Of a stretch of 64,000 bases of DNA, positions 20,880 to 32,939 are shown piece after piece. The stretch covers positions 210,034,151-210,098,150 of the forward strand of contig CP136065.1 of the NCBI GenBank assembly GCA_032622095.1, written 5' to 3'. This DNA comes from Siphonodentalium dalli. Its lineage: Eukaryota > Mollusca > Scaphopoda > Gadilida > Siphonodentaliidae. A model generated the notes under the pieces. That model was given only the letters and a program-made list of their open reading frames with translations, had not been told where the DNA came from and ran no database searches. How positions within the stretch are numbered: the stretch's first letter is position 1; each line of letters begins with the position of its first letter. Made by a program: the position numbers and the translations under genes.

Positions 20880-22860
20880 GAGAAATTGCTTCATAAGATA
20901 GGGTTACGGTTGCCTTTTAAAGTTGGATAAGCTTGCACACATGGCAGGAAAAGAATGGTTAATTGCATGGAGCTTATGTAAGAGAGAATGTGGAGATTGG
21001 CAGGGTAGGTTGTGCATGGGATCTCACTGCCAAAACTACAGTATCTCAATCAAACCCGCGACAACCCTACATTCACATTATCATAGTTCCGGTGAAGAAC
21101 TAATTGTCTCATAGTCATAAGACAGGGTTAGGCTGAATTATAATGGGGAGTTTTTCTGCTTTTGTTTCTGCATGAGAGAATTCAATAAAAAAAGATAATT
21201 AATACTCTCTCAACAGACTTGACACACCTTCGGTTAGAGTCCACACCTCACCAGGATAATAGAGCTGGTTCAGTTTATTACACGCTTGTTCCTAGTATTA
21301 CGGTTTTCTGGCTGTTCCACATTTACAAATCCATATGGAACACATGTTCCATATGGAACACACGTTCCATACACATCACGTTGACGGCACATGACGTAAA
21401 TGACATTCCCCATAACTATGAAATGGGAACTATAAAATAAAAGCATTATCACACATGACAAAATAAGCCCTGTGTATATAATGTGCCTAAATAATCCTTG
21501 TAAGTCTTTTTTTTTTTTAATTCACATATTCTAGGATGGGTGGAGTGTAATAAACACAGAAGAACATGTGTGTTAATGGGTTTGTAGATATGGCACTTGT
21601 ACCAAAAAAGAAGGATAGGACACGAGGCTGCGCCTCTCATTACATCCTTCACACTAGCACTCTACAAACACATTAATACACTCGTGTCAATCTGTGTATG
21701 TACTGCATGGAAGTTATATGTGTAACAACATAGAAAGTGATGATTGACTGGACAGGATAAGAGAGGTTTGTCAAAACTGAAGTATCACAATTCAAGTGAG
21801 CAGTTCCCTAAACATTCACATGCTCACAGTTTCCGGTAATCAAATTTCTTAATCATATAAGCTAGGGCTAGGTTGAATTATAATGAATAATTTTTTCCGC
21901 TCTGTTCATTGGTCTCTGCATGAGCGAATTAAATAAAATGAGATAATTTTGCTCCAATCATATTTGACACACCTCGCATTAGATAAACTTTGCCACCTAG
22001 CTAGGAAAACTAGGATGGTTCAATGGATGGCATGGAAATGATTTATATAACATGTAATGTGGTGACTAGAATAATCGGCTGAGATGTGTTTTCTCACTAC
22101 CCAAACAGTATCCCAAACAACCGATGATACCCATCCCCATGTTTTTCCCCTTTTCCGATGAACAATTGTCTTGATCATAAGCTAGAGTTGGTTTGAATTA
22201 TAACATTCTTTGGACTCTATGAGCGCAAATGAATTAAAATAAGATAATTACTCTCTTAACAGACTAAATTGACATAGCTGGTGTTTGGTAAGCTTCAACA
22301 CCATGCCAGGAAGATGAAAAAGGTTCACTGGATTGCATGGAAGTTATGCTTATAGCATGGAACGTGTTGTCGGACAGCAGAGGCTGTCTTTTCTCATTTC
22401 AATATTTGCAGATTCGAAAACAAGCAGTGGTACCCTACATTAACAATCTAATAGTTTCTGGCGAGGAATGTCTCATAGTCATAAGACAGGGTAAGGTTGA
22501 ATTATAATGGATAAGATTTTTCTGCCCTGTGCGAGCAAATGAAATAAAATGAGATAATTTGGCTTTCATCACACTCTATGCATTAGGTAAGCTTCATTTA
22601 GTGAGCTATATGATGGGAGGTACACATATGCTCAACAGAAAAACTCTTGGCAAAGTTTGATAGTTGTGTATTAGTCAGCTCCAGGGGAACACACACGTCT
22701 GTCGATCATCCACACCTGTTTGTTTAAAACAATACAGGTGATTATGTGAGACAATATGCCCGGAAGTTATTCCACACCTTGCCAGGAAAACGGGGATTGT
22801 TCACATATTGCATGAAACATATGCATACAAAGAAAGGGGAGACTGCCAGGAAAGGAGAAG
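20880..22860 (+). repeat. diverged tandem array, period about 305-370 bp
   Basis: The same ordered landmarks recur at about 21110, 21850, 22180 and 22480: ATAAG(A)CAGGGTTAGG-like, GTTGAATTATAATG, a TTTTCTGC..TGAGCGAAT patch, AATAAAATGAGATAATT, a GACACACCT-like patch, GCCAGGAAAA, GGATGGTTCA and GCATGGAAGTTAT. Four to five units of differing wear. No open frame is kept. Confidence 0.75.
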
Positions 22861-23053
22861 GGGTCACGACAGTGACTGTGATCATCAGCAGGACAAAGTG
22901 AGGTGTCTAGTCCAACTTTCTCATCTCAAGTCAAGAGAAAATATCAAAATTTGGATAAAAGTTACTAAATTTGGTGGTTCTGATTATAACAATACCACAA
23001 AATAAAAAGAAATAAATTGTAAAAATGTGTGCAGTCAATTTCAGTTAATATTC

Positions 23054-23285
23054 AGGGGAATAACTCTATCTCTTAGTTGTGAATTATGATGCATTCGGGG
23101 TAAATAACAGGGGAAGTATTGGTGTGAACATGAGAATCTCTGTCACTTGGTGGAGACTTCTAAGTCACAGCTGTTCTGTATACCGGTAGAATATATATAT
23201 TTTTGGTTACTCTTCCAAATGGTATATAATATGGAATATGTTGGATATAATATGTGATCTGGGCAATCGAAAATTAAGTGGGCCT
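23054..23285 (+). repeat. uninterrupted copy of a 230-bp dispersed repeat
   Basis: GGGGAATAACTCTATCTCTT through GAATATATATATTTTTGGTT to AAGTGGGCC. It matches 27151-27180 plus 27701-27905, where a retrotransposon is inserted. The junction equivalent is 23084/23085. Confidence 0.9.
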
Positions 23286-23491
23286 TAAAGCAATACAAAT
23301 GGGGGAAACAATAAAATTATTGATAGAAGTTATGAGTTTTGACCTTTCAAACAGACTATATCTAACAAACGTGATCAATAAGTGATTTCTAATACCGTTA
23401 TTAACATGAGAGCTGATGTCCTGCACTGGGACCATGAACACTTGACATAGAAATTCCATTACTCAGGACAATAGACCTATAAGGGGCAAGC

Positions 23492-23738
23492 CTTGAAATA
23501 GTGTGCCTGTCATTTGCAGAATGAGGTCCCCAGAGGGTGAATTTAGTGATGTTACCCCGCATAGCGGACTAGCATCACCAAATTCACCCTCTGGGGACCT
23601 CATTCTGCTTACACCTCAGCAGAATGAGGTTCCCAGAGGGTTAATTTGGTGATGCTAGCCCGCTATGCGGGGTAGCATCACTAAATTCACCCTCTGGGGA
23701 CCTCATTCTGCAAATGACAGACACACTATTTCAAGTCT
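23492..23738. mobile_element. M4 element, compact double palindrome
   Basis: Outer ends CTTGAAATAGTGTGCCTGTC and GACAGACACACTATTTCAAG. Two full palindromes back to back with almost no spacer. A flanking direct repeat ACAATAGACCTATAAGGGG occurs at 23469 and 23749. Confidence 0.9.
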
Positions 23739-24103
23739 GTACCCAGGACAATAGACCTATAAGGGGTCATAAAATATTGAATGGGTGATAATGTTCATGT
23801 GACCGTAAATTTATGATGCAACTAGAGAGAAGTGATAATGTGTTTATGATCGTACGGCAGTTGATATGCATATAACACTATCATAACGAGGAAGGAAATT
23901 AGAAATCAATACCCCATGCCCTTACAATTTGAATCCTTCAATGATTTTTATAGGTGTATAGTCAATTATAGACTATATTTATCCAATACCTGTCAAGCAT
24001 GGTCAATGATACCTCTTGAGAATCGCATCTCACACATATTAACTTATTTTTAGCATGACGCCCACCAGATGCTAACATAATATGGTCATAAAGCCACACC
24101 TGA

Positions 24104-24212
24104 GTGAGAGCTTTCCGATGAATGGCAACAAGCCATATTTCCGACTAAATCCTGAAGAATTACCCATAATTCTGATGTGGTTAAGGAGTCGATTATTTAG
24201 GGCATTACTGTA
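24104..24212 (+). mobile_element. M1 half-element, right arm
   Basis: GAGAGCTTTCCGATGAATGG to TTATTTAGGGCATTACTGTA. Confidence 0.82.
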
Positions 24213-24871
24213 ACTGGGCCAGGATGTCCAAGCCTGGAAATAAGTGTCCGGACATATGGTCAATGACCAACTGAAAAGACTGAAAGACTGGTGATTGTTT
24301 GTTTGTGTCTGTTATTATGACCAGTGCTGATTGAATTATCATGCACTGATGCAAATGCTACTGTTTTTTTGTGTGGATTCAATGCATAAGCCATAATGAA
24401 GCAAAAAAAGTACCAAAAAAAACACCTTTTAAAAGTAAAAATTACAAAAAAATATAAAGGTGCCATACATTTCACCTCAAATTTATCCCTTACGGCGCGA
24501 ATTTATTATACGCTTTCAGTTAGAACCCAATTAGCTATGTTGTGACCAGATATCAATGTGTGTTTTGTTTCCAACTGATTGACTGCAAGCTTTGTTATAT
24601 GCCCAATGGGCATCATTTACCAAAAGCCAAAAAGCTAGGTGCCTTATTTTTGTAGCAAATAGGGATTTTTTTTATGCAAATTCATTTTTTTATAGCAATC
24701 GGCACATGACGGCAGCGCAAACCCTGGTATAAAAACTTATTATGAGCTAATTATTGGAAAACTGGGTCCCATATATTTATCCCAGGAATAATGAAGAGCC
24801 TTCATTTTTAGTCTATACCTGATATGATAAAAATAAAAAAAACTTTGTCTTTAAAGGGCGACTTAATTTTC
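24213..24871. other. no recognisable feature
   Basis: Unique AT-rich sequence leading into the satellite. No gene signal. Confidence 0.5.
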
Positions 24872-27004
24872 GAATCCCCAGATCACATTATATACAACAC
24901 ATTCCATATTATATACCATGAATCCCCAGATCACATTATATACAACACATTCCATATTATATACCATGAATCCCCAGATCACATTATATACAACACATTC
25001 CATATTATATACCATGAATCCCGAGATCACATTATATACAACACATTCCATATTATATACCATGAATCCCCAGATCACATTATATACAACACATTCCATA
25101 TTATATACCATGAATCCCCAGATCACATTATATACAACACATTCCATATTATATACCATGAATCCCCAGATCACATTATATACAACACATTCCATATTAT
25201 ATACCATGAATCCCCAGATCACATTATATACAACACATGCCATATTATATACCATGAATCCCCAGATCACATTATATACAACACATGCCATATTATATAC
25301 CATGAATCCCCAGATCACATTATATACAACACATTCCATATTATATACCATGAATCCCCAGATCACATTATATACAACACATGCCATATTATATACCATG
25401 AATCCCCAGATCACATTATATACAACACATTCCATATTATATACCATGAATCCCCAGATCACATTATATACAACACATGCCATATTATATACCATGAATC
25501 CCCAGATCACATTATATACAACACATGCCATATTATATACCATGAATCCCCAGATCACATTATATACAACACATTCCATATTATATACCATGAATCCCCA
25601 GATCACATTATATACAACACATTCCATATTATATACCATGAATCCCCAGATCACATTATATACAACACATGCCATATTATATACCATGAATCCCCAGATC
25701 ACATTATATACAACACATGCCATATTATATACCATGAATCCCCAGATCACATTATATACAACACATTCCATATTATATACCATGAATCCCCAGATCACAT
25801 TATATACAACACATTCCATATTATATACCATGAATCCCCAGATCACATTATATACAACACATGCCATATTATATACCATGAATCCCCAGATTACTTTATA
25901 TACAACACATTCCATATTATATACCATGAATCCCCAGATCACATTATATACAACACATTCCATATTATATACCATGAATCCCCAGATCACATTATATACA
26001 ACACATTCCATATTATATACCATGAATCCCCAGATCACATTATATACAACACATTCCATATTATATACCATGAATCCCCAGATCACATTATATACAACAC
26101 ATTCCATATTATATACCATGAATCCTCAGATCACATTATATACAACACATTCCATATTATATACCATGAATCCCCAGATCACATTATATACAACACATTC
26201 CATATTATATACCATGAATCCCCAGATCACATTATATACAACACATTCCATATTATATACCATGAATCCCCAGATCACATTATATACAACACATGCCATA
26301 TTATATACCATGAATCCCCAGATCACATTATATACAACACATTCCATATTATATACCATGAATCCCCAGATCACATTATATACAACACATTCCATATTAT
26401 ATACCATGAATCCCCAGATCACATTATATACAACACATTCCATATTATATACCATGAATCCCCAGATCACATTATATACAACACATTCCATATTATATAC
26501 CATGAATCCCCAGATCACATTATATACAACACATGCCATATTATATACCATGAATCCCCAGATCACATTATATGCAACACATTCCATATTATATACCATG
26601 AATCCCCAGATCACATTATATACAACACATTCCATATTATATACCATGAATCCCCAGATCACATTATATGCAACACATTCCATATTATATACCATGAATC
26701 CCCAGATCACATTATATGCAACACATTCCATATTATATACCATGAATCCCCAGATCACATTATATGCAACACATTCCATATTATATACCATGAATCCCCA
26801 GATCACATTATATACAACACATTCCATATTATATACCATGAACCCCCAGATTACTTTATATACAACACATTCCATATTATATACCATGAATCCCCAGATC
26901 ACATTATATACAACACATTCCATATTATATACCATGAACCCCCAGATTACTTTATATACAACACATTCCATATTATATACAACACATTCCATATTATATA
27001 CCAT
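24872..27004 (+). repeat. 48-bp satellite, 44 units
   Basis: Units of GAATCCCCAGATCACATTAT plus ATACAACACATTCCATATTA plus TATACCAT in strict 48-bp register (43 periods from 24872 to 26936) with no indel until a 21-bp repeat in the last unit. Because 48 is divisible by three and the unit lacks stops, long open frames appear on both strands. These are by-products. Unit variants (TTCC/TGCC, ATAC/ATGC, CACATT/TACTTT) change the encoded residue in the longest frame, so no coding constraint is seen. Confidence 0.97.
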
Positions 27005-27182
27005 TTGAAAGAGGAAGCTCTAAAACATTGTATTATCAACTTATCCGGTCGATCAATCTGTGAACATGTTGTTTTTGCCCAGGTTTTGACGTGTGTTCTG
27101 GGCTTAATTTCAATTTAGTCTGTACTGCCGGTCCATTATTCTCAATGGAAGGGGAATAACTCTATCTCTTAGTTGTGAATAC

Positions 27183-27605
27183 ACACGACATAGAGGAGAT
27201 ATGATAGAATGCTACAAAATATTCAATACATACGACCCGGAAGTAGCAAATATACTGACACGGAACTATGAATCCAAAACCAGAGGCCACAACTTCAAGC
27301 TGTTTCTAGAAGGGGCAACCAGAGACACAAGAAAACATACTTTTAGTCAGAGAGTTGTGGAGCCCTGGAACCAACTAGCAGAAGAGGTAGTCAACGCCGA
27401 TACATTAAACCATTTCAAAAATCGACTCGATGATTATTGGAAAGAACTGGAGATGAGACTTGATTTCAAAGCCAAATTAGGGTTGACAAGTTCTCACACG
27501 AGTCGGGCGTTAGATAGACTAAAAAATTTAGGGCCTGAATTTGGTGAATTCGGGGAACTAGACACAGAAGACGTGGACATAGTGGCACAAGCCAGCGTCC
27601 ACTAA
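27183..27605 (+). pseudogene. C-terminal fragment of non-LTR reverse transcriptase
   Basis: An open frame of 140 codons to a TAA stop. It opens HRGDMIECYKIF, then has TFSQRVVEPWNQLAEEVV and HFKNRLDDYW, the conserved C-terminal tail motifs (RGD-x-I-x-x-(Y/F)-K-I; R-V-x-x-x-W-N-x-L; F-K-x-R-L-D) of non-LTR RT ORF2 proteins. The palm domain with the catalytic aspartates and the endonuclease are absent, so it is not active. The frame is undamaged, which suggests a fairly recent insertion. Confidence 0.88.
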
Positions 27606-27607
27606 CA

Positions 27608-27700
27608 GCATAAGGTATCATAAGGTATCATAAGGTATCATAAGGTATCATAAGGTATCATAAGGTATCATAAGGTATCATAAGGTATCATAAGGTAAGG
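27608..27700 (+). repeat. 10-bp microsatellite tail
   Basis: TAAGGTATCA repeated about nine times, ending TAAGGTAAGG. Confidence 0.95.
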
Positions 27701-28185
27701 TATGATGCATTCTAGGGTAAATAATGGGGAAGTCTTGGGATGAATCTGAGAATCTCTATCACTTGGTGGACACTCCTAGGCCACAGCTGTTCCATATTCT
27801 GGTGGAATATATATATTTTTGGTTCCTCTTCCAAATGGTATATAATAAGGAATATGTTGTGTATAATGTGATCTGCATGGGCATTCAAAAATAAAGTGGG
27901 CCATTAATAAATCCAGGTGGAAAATTGGTTGCAAAATTGCCATAAATTTGGTAAGTATTTTCCGAGTATATAAAGTCTGTCGACTGGTATTTTGTGAATT
28001 TATCAAACTTATCTTTTTCATCATTCTAAATTACATAGATATAATATGGAGGTTCAAATGAACCTGGTGATGTTCGTCGAAGAATGCTGTACGCAGCAGA
28101 TGCAGCGACTCTCTCAATTACAGCTCTTAATATTTTCAATATGGTCCAGATCAGCATATATGTAATTATTCCAAAGTGGCTCAAA

Positions 28186-28385
28186 CACGCGTTACGCTAC
28201 TTAGTGCAATGAGTAACACAAAGGGGCGTCGATCAATGAATAGAGATTTATTACGCGCATTATGTATAGGGGATCAGTACAAACAGGCGTTACGCTGCTT
28301 AGGGCATTGAGTAACACAAAGGGGCGTCAATAAAATTAAAGAATTAATTACGCGCAGTGTGTATATGGGATCAGTACAAACAGGC
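28186..28385 (+). repeat. 95-bp tandem duplication
   Basis: Two units with GCGTTACGCT, GAGTAACACAAAGGGGCGTC, TTACGCGCA and GGGATCAGTACAAACAGGCG in the same order. Confidence 0.85.
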
Positions 28386-28397
28386 GGTGGTTTTGAC

Positions 28398-28583
28398 AAA
28401 GAGTCTTTTCAAATGACCACGCGCAGATCACCACCAGTCGAGCATAGGCGTGTCCCAAATATGCGGCGCACCAATGAGCGTTCCCCAACATATACGATAA
28501 TGTTTGCACCGCCGGTTTTGGACACGCCTATTGGTGCCCGAACGGTGGTGACATGCGCGTGGTAATTTGAAAAGACTCTTTTT
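28398..28583. repeat. inverted repeat, about 70-bp arms
   Basis: Arms GAGTCTTTTCAAATGACCAC and GTGGTAATTTGAAAAGACTC, continuing through TAGGCGTGTCC/GGACACGCCTA. GC content is above the surroundings. Possibly a terminal unit of the transposon relic next to it (inference). Confidence 0.8.
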
Positions 28584-28699
28584 CATAAACAACGAAGATT
28601 TTGCAATAATAATATTTTATTTAAATAACACTAGATAATTATACACAGAAGATCCATAAACACTTTATGTGATACTCATACAACATTAACAACTCATGG

Positions 28700-29115
28700 A
28701 ATATTAAAGATGTTCTGTCCGCATGGAATATGCCTGGGATTTCAAATAATGTTGTCATATGAATTGCACCAGACAGCTCTTGATATCCTAATGAGACACT
28801 TTGATAACGAAATGAGACGAAAGATAATATATGACAATTCGTGCAAATTACACTTATACGCGCTGCTACCTGATTCGGCCAGATTTGAACATGCAAAGTT
28901 TTATGTCGACCGATTGCATTTGCGGTGCTCGTTTTGAAAAGGATATGCGAACTTACAAAGCAGACACCACTATTATAGAGACATATGTTACAACAGCCAT
29001 GCAGCAGGTCAATAGCGGTCTTAGACGCATACAAACTCAATTGACGTACATATATGCAAGAGTGAACTACTACTATGGTAACTTTTTTATCGATGCACCT
29101 TTCCTCCTGTTTCGA
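28700..29115 (+). pseudogene. KDZ-like transposase relic, frameshifted
   Basis: One frame reads CPHGICLGFQIMLSYE, then DILMRHFDNEM, IIYDNSCKLHLYALL and AKFYVDRLHLRC before a stop at 28935. A second frame resumes with NSGLRRIQTQLTYI near 29018. This order (C-P-H-G, Y-D-N-x-C-K-L-H, V-D-R-x-H, N-x-G-L-x-x-I-x-x-Q-L) matches, from memory, the C-terminal half of KDZ-type transposase-like proteins common in invertebrate genomes. At least one frameshift separates the parts and the N-terminal half is missing, so it is a decayed fragment. Confidence 0.6.
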
Positions 29116-29338
29116 AGCGCAAGAAATACGGCTGCGTGTACCATTAAGTTTTTAGGTGGCGTTTATTGTCTAATTATTTGTAACCACCAACACATTGTGT
29201 TGAACACAACAACGACTGTGTGACAACAGCTTAGCCAAATGCACGCCATCAACAATGGCTTCTTATACCCAGCGTCCCAACGCCGGATACCATGCCCATA
29301 AATACTGAGCATCTCGAATTACGGTATCAGTTTCCAAA

Positions 29339-29545
29339 ATGCCTTTACGCAAATGTGAGATAAATCGTGCTCTCGAGAAGGGCAAAGATGCTGTGGACAA
29401 ACTTCTTGCCGTGGATATACCAGCAGCTTTTGTTTACACATCAACCAAGAAGACGACTGCGACATACATGGGCGCATGGAAGATTTCGCACCCACCACGA
29501 TCACGCCGCCACAACCAAGCAATCGACGCCAACGAAAGCCAATAA
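29339..29545 (+). other. small open frame, unrecognised
   Basis: 68 codons from ATG, MPLRKCEINRALEKGKDAVD at the start, then KLLAVDIPAAFVYTS. It resembles no family I know. It may be part of the same decayed transposon. The opposite strand at 29607-29807 is also open (66 codons, with HHEHLTFGIRMLALSDRW) and equally unrecognised. Confidence 0.2.
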
Positions 29546-29960
29546 TTCTTTATACGCCAAACTGATACAATTATAAAACAATTCGTGTATTATTATTAGC
29601 CATGCATCATACATAACTATCGCATTCATAATTATCATTAAATAATGTATAAACAAAGTGACCGATTTTATCACCAGGTGCCTCAATAAAACCACGTAGT
29701 GCGAAAAAAGTCCACCTATCTGACAAAGCCAACATACGGATTCCGAAAGTTAAGTGTTCATGATGACCAAAAATGTTGGTCTCATAAATTCCCTCTCCAG
29801 GCGACACCTATGTACATATTTGCCTAGACTACTAGTTTCCTACCGGTACAGAAATCCCCGAATTATTGGCCACATCGCGGCGATCCCAATTGGGCGTAAT
29901 TTGAACTGGAGCGCGCGAATGGGTAATTGGATACTGAGTAAAGTACCAACGCCGGTATGA

Positions 29961-31009
29961 GTGATTCATTGTACACAAGGCGCGTAACGCTCAATTGGGC
30001 GCTTTTGGAAAATTTACATACCTCAGATCAGAACTTAAATTTCCAAAACATTATATCCTAGAGAAAATAGGATTTGGGGAAATAAACAAAATTTAGTGTT
30101 AAATTTGCCAATTTCAGCCAATTTGAGTGTGTAATTTCAATCAATTTTCAATGGAATTAAATTTTTTTTTACATTTAATGAAGTTTTCGTTAAAAGGTAT
30201 TTCATTAAACCTTCAGTCAGACTAACATTTCTTTCGCAACTAAATTTCACCTAAAGTGCTGGACCACTTTCATTATATTCACAAACAGATTTGAATTTTA
30301 TTTTATATGTTGCCATACTTTCATACAAACAGTAAACTAGTACATAGAGTTAAAGGAGATTAATAGTGCCTTGATATCCACCTAAACAGCACCTAAGAAA
30401 TAAGCAGAATAGAGTTTCTCCCCTTATATTACTAACACACTACTAACTCAATGAAGTCTTGAATGCATAAGACAATTAAGATGTCAGCTTTAAGTTTTAG
30501 AAATCAATACCTGGTAATATATTTGGTCAGGCGTCTTGGGTGAAAAGGGTAGGGGTCAATTTAAAAGCAATTTATTCCTGGGAGTGAAAATGCGAATGTA
30601 CTGGATTTACTTTTCCCATCTGTCTGTCCAGTGTCCATACATCTGGGCATTTATGTCAGCTGTGGGTAATGACAGATCAGAATGAAATTTGGTGTGGAGG
30701 TTCGCCATCAGGACTACTTTCAAAAGAGGCCCCAATGACGTTCAGGCTTTAAATTCTAGAGTTATCCTTTTTTTTCAGTCAGTCCGCACAGATCTGTCAG
30801 CCATAAATAGAGTTATGGGCCTTTTTAACTTAGAAATTCTAGTATTATTGGTTATCGGATGATTGTATGATTTCCAAAATGCAATGTTAATAACACAAGC
30901 CAACAGACGGATTATGCCAAATCTGGAGGGTGTTATTGTCCAGCATATAAAGCAAGCCATTTATATTACTTGTAACTACTTCATGGCATGAGAGAGTGCC
31001 ATGTCTCGG
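29961..31009. other. no recognisable feature
   Basis: AT-rich, unique by eye, no exon candidate with both good splice sites and a recognisable peptide. Confidence 0.5.
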
Positions 31010-31165
31010 CAAGGTATGAAGGTTTATTAGATAAACAGACGACAGATAATAGAATACACATAAGAATTCCTATTTATTAATGTGAAATGTTCAGATAATA
31101 AGTTATCTGAACATTTCCTAAGGGATAGCTACTTGTCATCGAGTATTGGTTATTATCCATCCCTT
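31010..31165 (+). mobile_element. M2d fragment
   Basis: ACAGACGACAGATAATAGAA, then GAAATGTTCAGATAATAAGT and its complement TTATCTGAACATTTC, then GGGATAGCTACTTGTCATCG. The terminal TTAA ends are lost. Confidence 0.7.
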
Positions 31166-31514
31166 AACTAACACTATTTCTGATTGGGCAAAAGCCATCA
31201 CATGATAATCCAGGAAAAAGTTATATTGGACTCCTGAAAGTCATATTGGACTCAATCGAGTCCAATATGACTTTTTTATCGGGAATCAGTGATATTGTGA
31301 TGCACGCGTAATATTCTGGTGGAATTAGCTGAGGTTTCACTTCCGCATCGAGTTTTGTTTTCACTTCTGTTCTTACTGTTCTAAATCATGCTTTCCGATG
31401 ATCAAATACAGGCTTTTATAGAGAATCAAGTGCCGACAAATAACAAAAATAACCACAAAAGTTCTGTTCCCAAAATTTGGATAATCATACAGATGGATAA
31501 TAAAAATGACATTA

Positions 31515-31609
31515 TACATTGTTGTGTACAGTATGTGTTTTTCTTGTACTCGTCCAGTACTGTACTGGACACATACAAGAAAAACACATACTGTACCCAA
31601 CATTGTATA
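31515..31609. repeat. perfect-style hairpin, 45-bp arms, no loop
   Basis: GTACAGTATGTGTTTTTCTT meets its complement AAGAAAAACACATACTGTAC around TCCAGTACTGTACTGGA. A smaller hairpin (AAGTCATATTGGACTC with complement) lies at 31240-31276. Confidence 0.9.
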
Positions 31610-32000
31610 GTGACTTTATAGTACAGAAAGGGTTTAAACTAAGGCCCCTTGGAAGTCCTGTATGAGCTGGATTTGTGTCTGCATTATTACTCTAACATCT
31701 AACAAAGCTGATATCTTGGTGCTTTGGATGAAAATATCATTCATACCAAGAGATGATCTGATCCTCAGTACATCAGAACGGGATATCAATCTACAGTTAG
31801 TTAGACGCAGAAGATGACATCCATGAGATGACCAATCAATCTACCAATTTAATCAATCATCGGCAATCATACGAGTTATTATAACCATAGATTGCCCACA
31901 CATCTCGTTCATCGAGATGTGATTCTATCATGGAAATGTTCTAATTCTGCTAAATTGTTACATCAAAGAGATTAATTGCGGATAGTATTGGAATAAAAAT

Positions 32001-32053
32001 CGCTGTTTTCTATGTTAGGTTATTCTTTAGTGCCTAACATAGAAAACAGAGGT
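32001..32053. repeat. short hairpin
   Basis: CTGTTTTCTATGTTAGG and CCTAACATAGAAAACAG around a loop of about 15 bp. Confidence 0.85.
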
Positions 32054-32091
32054 ATTCACAAATGGCAAATAATCTAACAGCAGCTATATCG

Positions 32092-32275
32092 TTAACCCTT
32101 TCTATACTAAATGGATTGCCCCATTCAGTTATAAAAGTATACACTGCAACAGTCTATTTGGAGTGTGTTCAGGTAATAAAAGAAGACAATAGACATAAAA
32201 ATAGATAATAGAAAGTGTAGAATGATTCAAATTCATCAGTGAGAAGTGTTCAGATCATAAGATAGGGTGTGCCAA
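32092..32275 (+). mobile_element. M2d element, left part
   Basis: TTAACCCTTTCTATACTAAA and GTATACACTGCAACAGTCTA match 54760. It fades at AAGTGTTCAGATCATAAGAT. Confidence 0.7.
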
Positions 32276-32639
32276 AATATTTAGTCATGCAAACAGTAAA
32301 ACCCTTTTTCACATTAAGTCCCATTTTACTCAATAAGGGCTGTAATTCGAAAAAAAATTATTGACAAAACCAGCTGTTTGTAAATTCTCTTTCCCTCATG
32401 TTGTTTCATCAAAATACCGAAGATAATTAAAATCCGACTGACGATGACAAAGATATCGAGCTACAAATTTGTTACGGACGTACAGCTAGATTCACGGAGG
32501 GAATTTCTGTTTGCGGGGGATAACAAGGAGTTATATGCATGCATACTATGCCTTCTATCGAAGTGAGGAGTTTTCACTCAAATAAATAAGTCAACTCACA
32601 AATGAGGTCAACAGCAGCCGTCAAAACAAATAAGAAGAG

Positions 32640-32845
32640 CCAGGGATACCTCATAATTCAATAGTCACGTCATACTGAATCCTGAAAATACATAAAAAAT
32701 ATGGAATCAGAGGTAGATCATAACAGCCAGGGATCGATATATCATACTTCAATAGTCATGTCATACTGAATCCTGAAAATATATAAAAATAAGGAATCAG
32801 AGGTGGATCATAACAGCCAAGGATACTTCATAATTGAGAAATATA
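32640..32845 (+). repeat. short tandem repeat, about 90-bp period
   Basis: AGCCAGGGAT, CATACTGAATCCTGAAAATA and GGAATCAGAGGTxGATCATA recur, with about 2.5 units. Confidence 0.75.
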
Positions 32846-32939
32846 TAAAACTACAGAACACTGTCATTGGGTCCTCTTCTAAAGGAACTGAGCTGATGGT
32901 GAATCTCCATACTAAATTTCATTCAGATCCGATACTAGT

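Larger units (their letters stand above)
27181..27700 (+). mobile_element. 5'-truncated non-LTR retrotransposon (CR1/L2/jockey-like)
   Basis: A 520-bp insertion whose edges are fixed by comparison with the unfilled copy at 23084/23085. It holds the 3' end of an RT ORF, a short 3' end and a tail of about nine TAAGGTATCA units. A 3' microsatellite tail in place of poly(A), with no clear target duplication, is typical of the CR1/L2 group. Confidence 0.85.
27151..27905 (+). repeat. second copy of the 230-bp repeat, split by a retrotransposon
   Basis: 27151-27180 and 27701-27905 rejoin to match 23054-23285. Confidence 0.88.

Noticed and set aside
24824-27118. Open frames of 764, 696, 418 and 292 codons on both strands
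   Set aside because: They are produced by a stop-free 48-bp unit repeated in register. All frames and both strands are open and the variants change residues freely, so there is no sign of coding.
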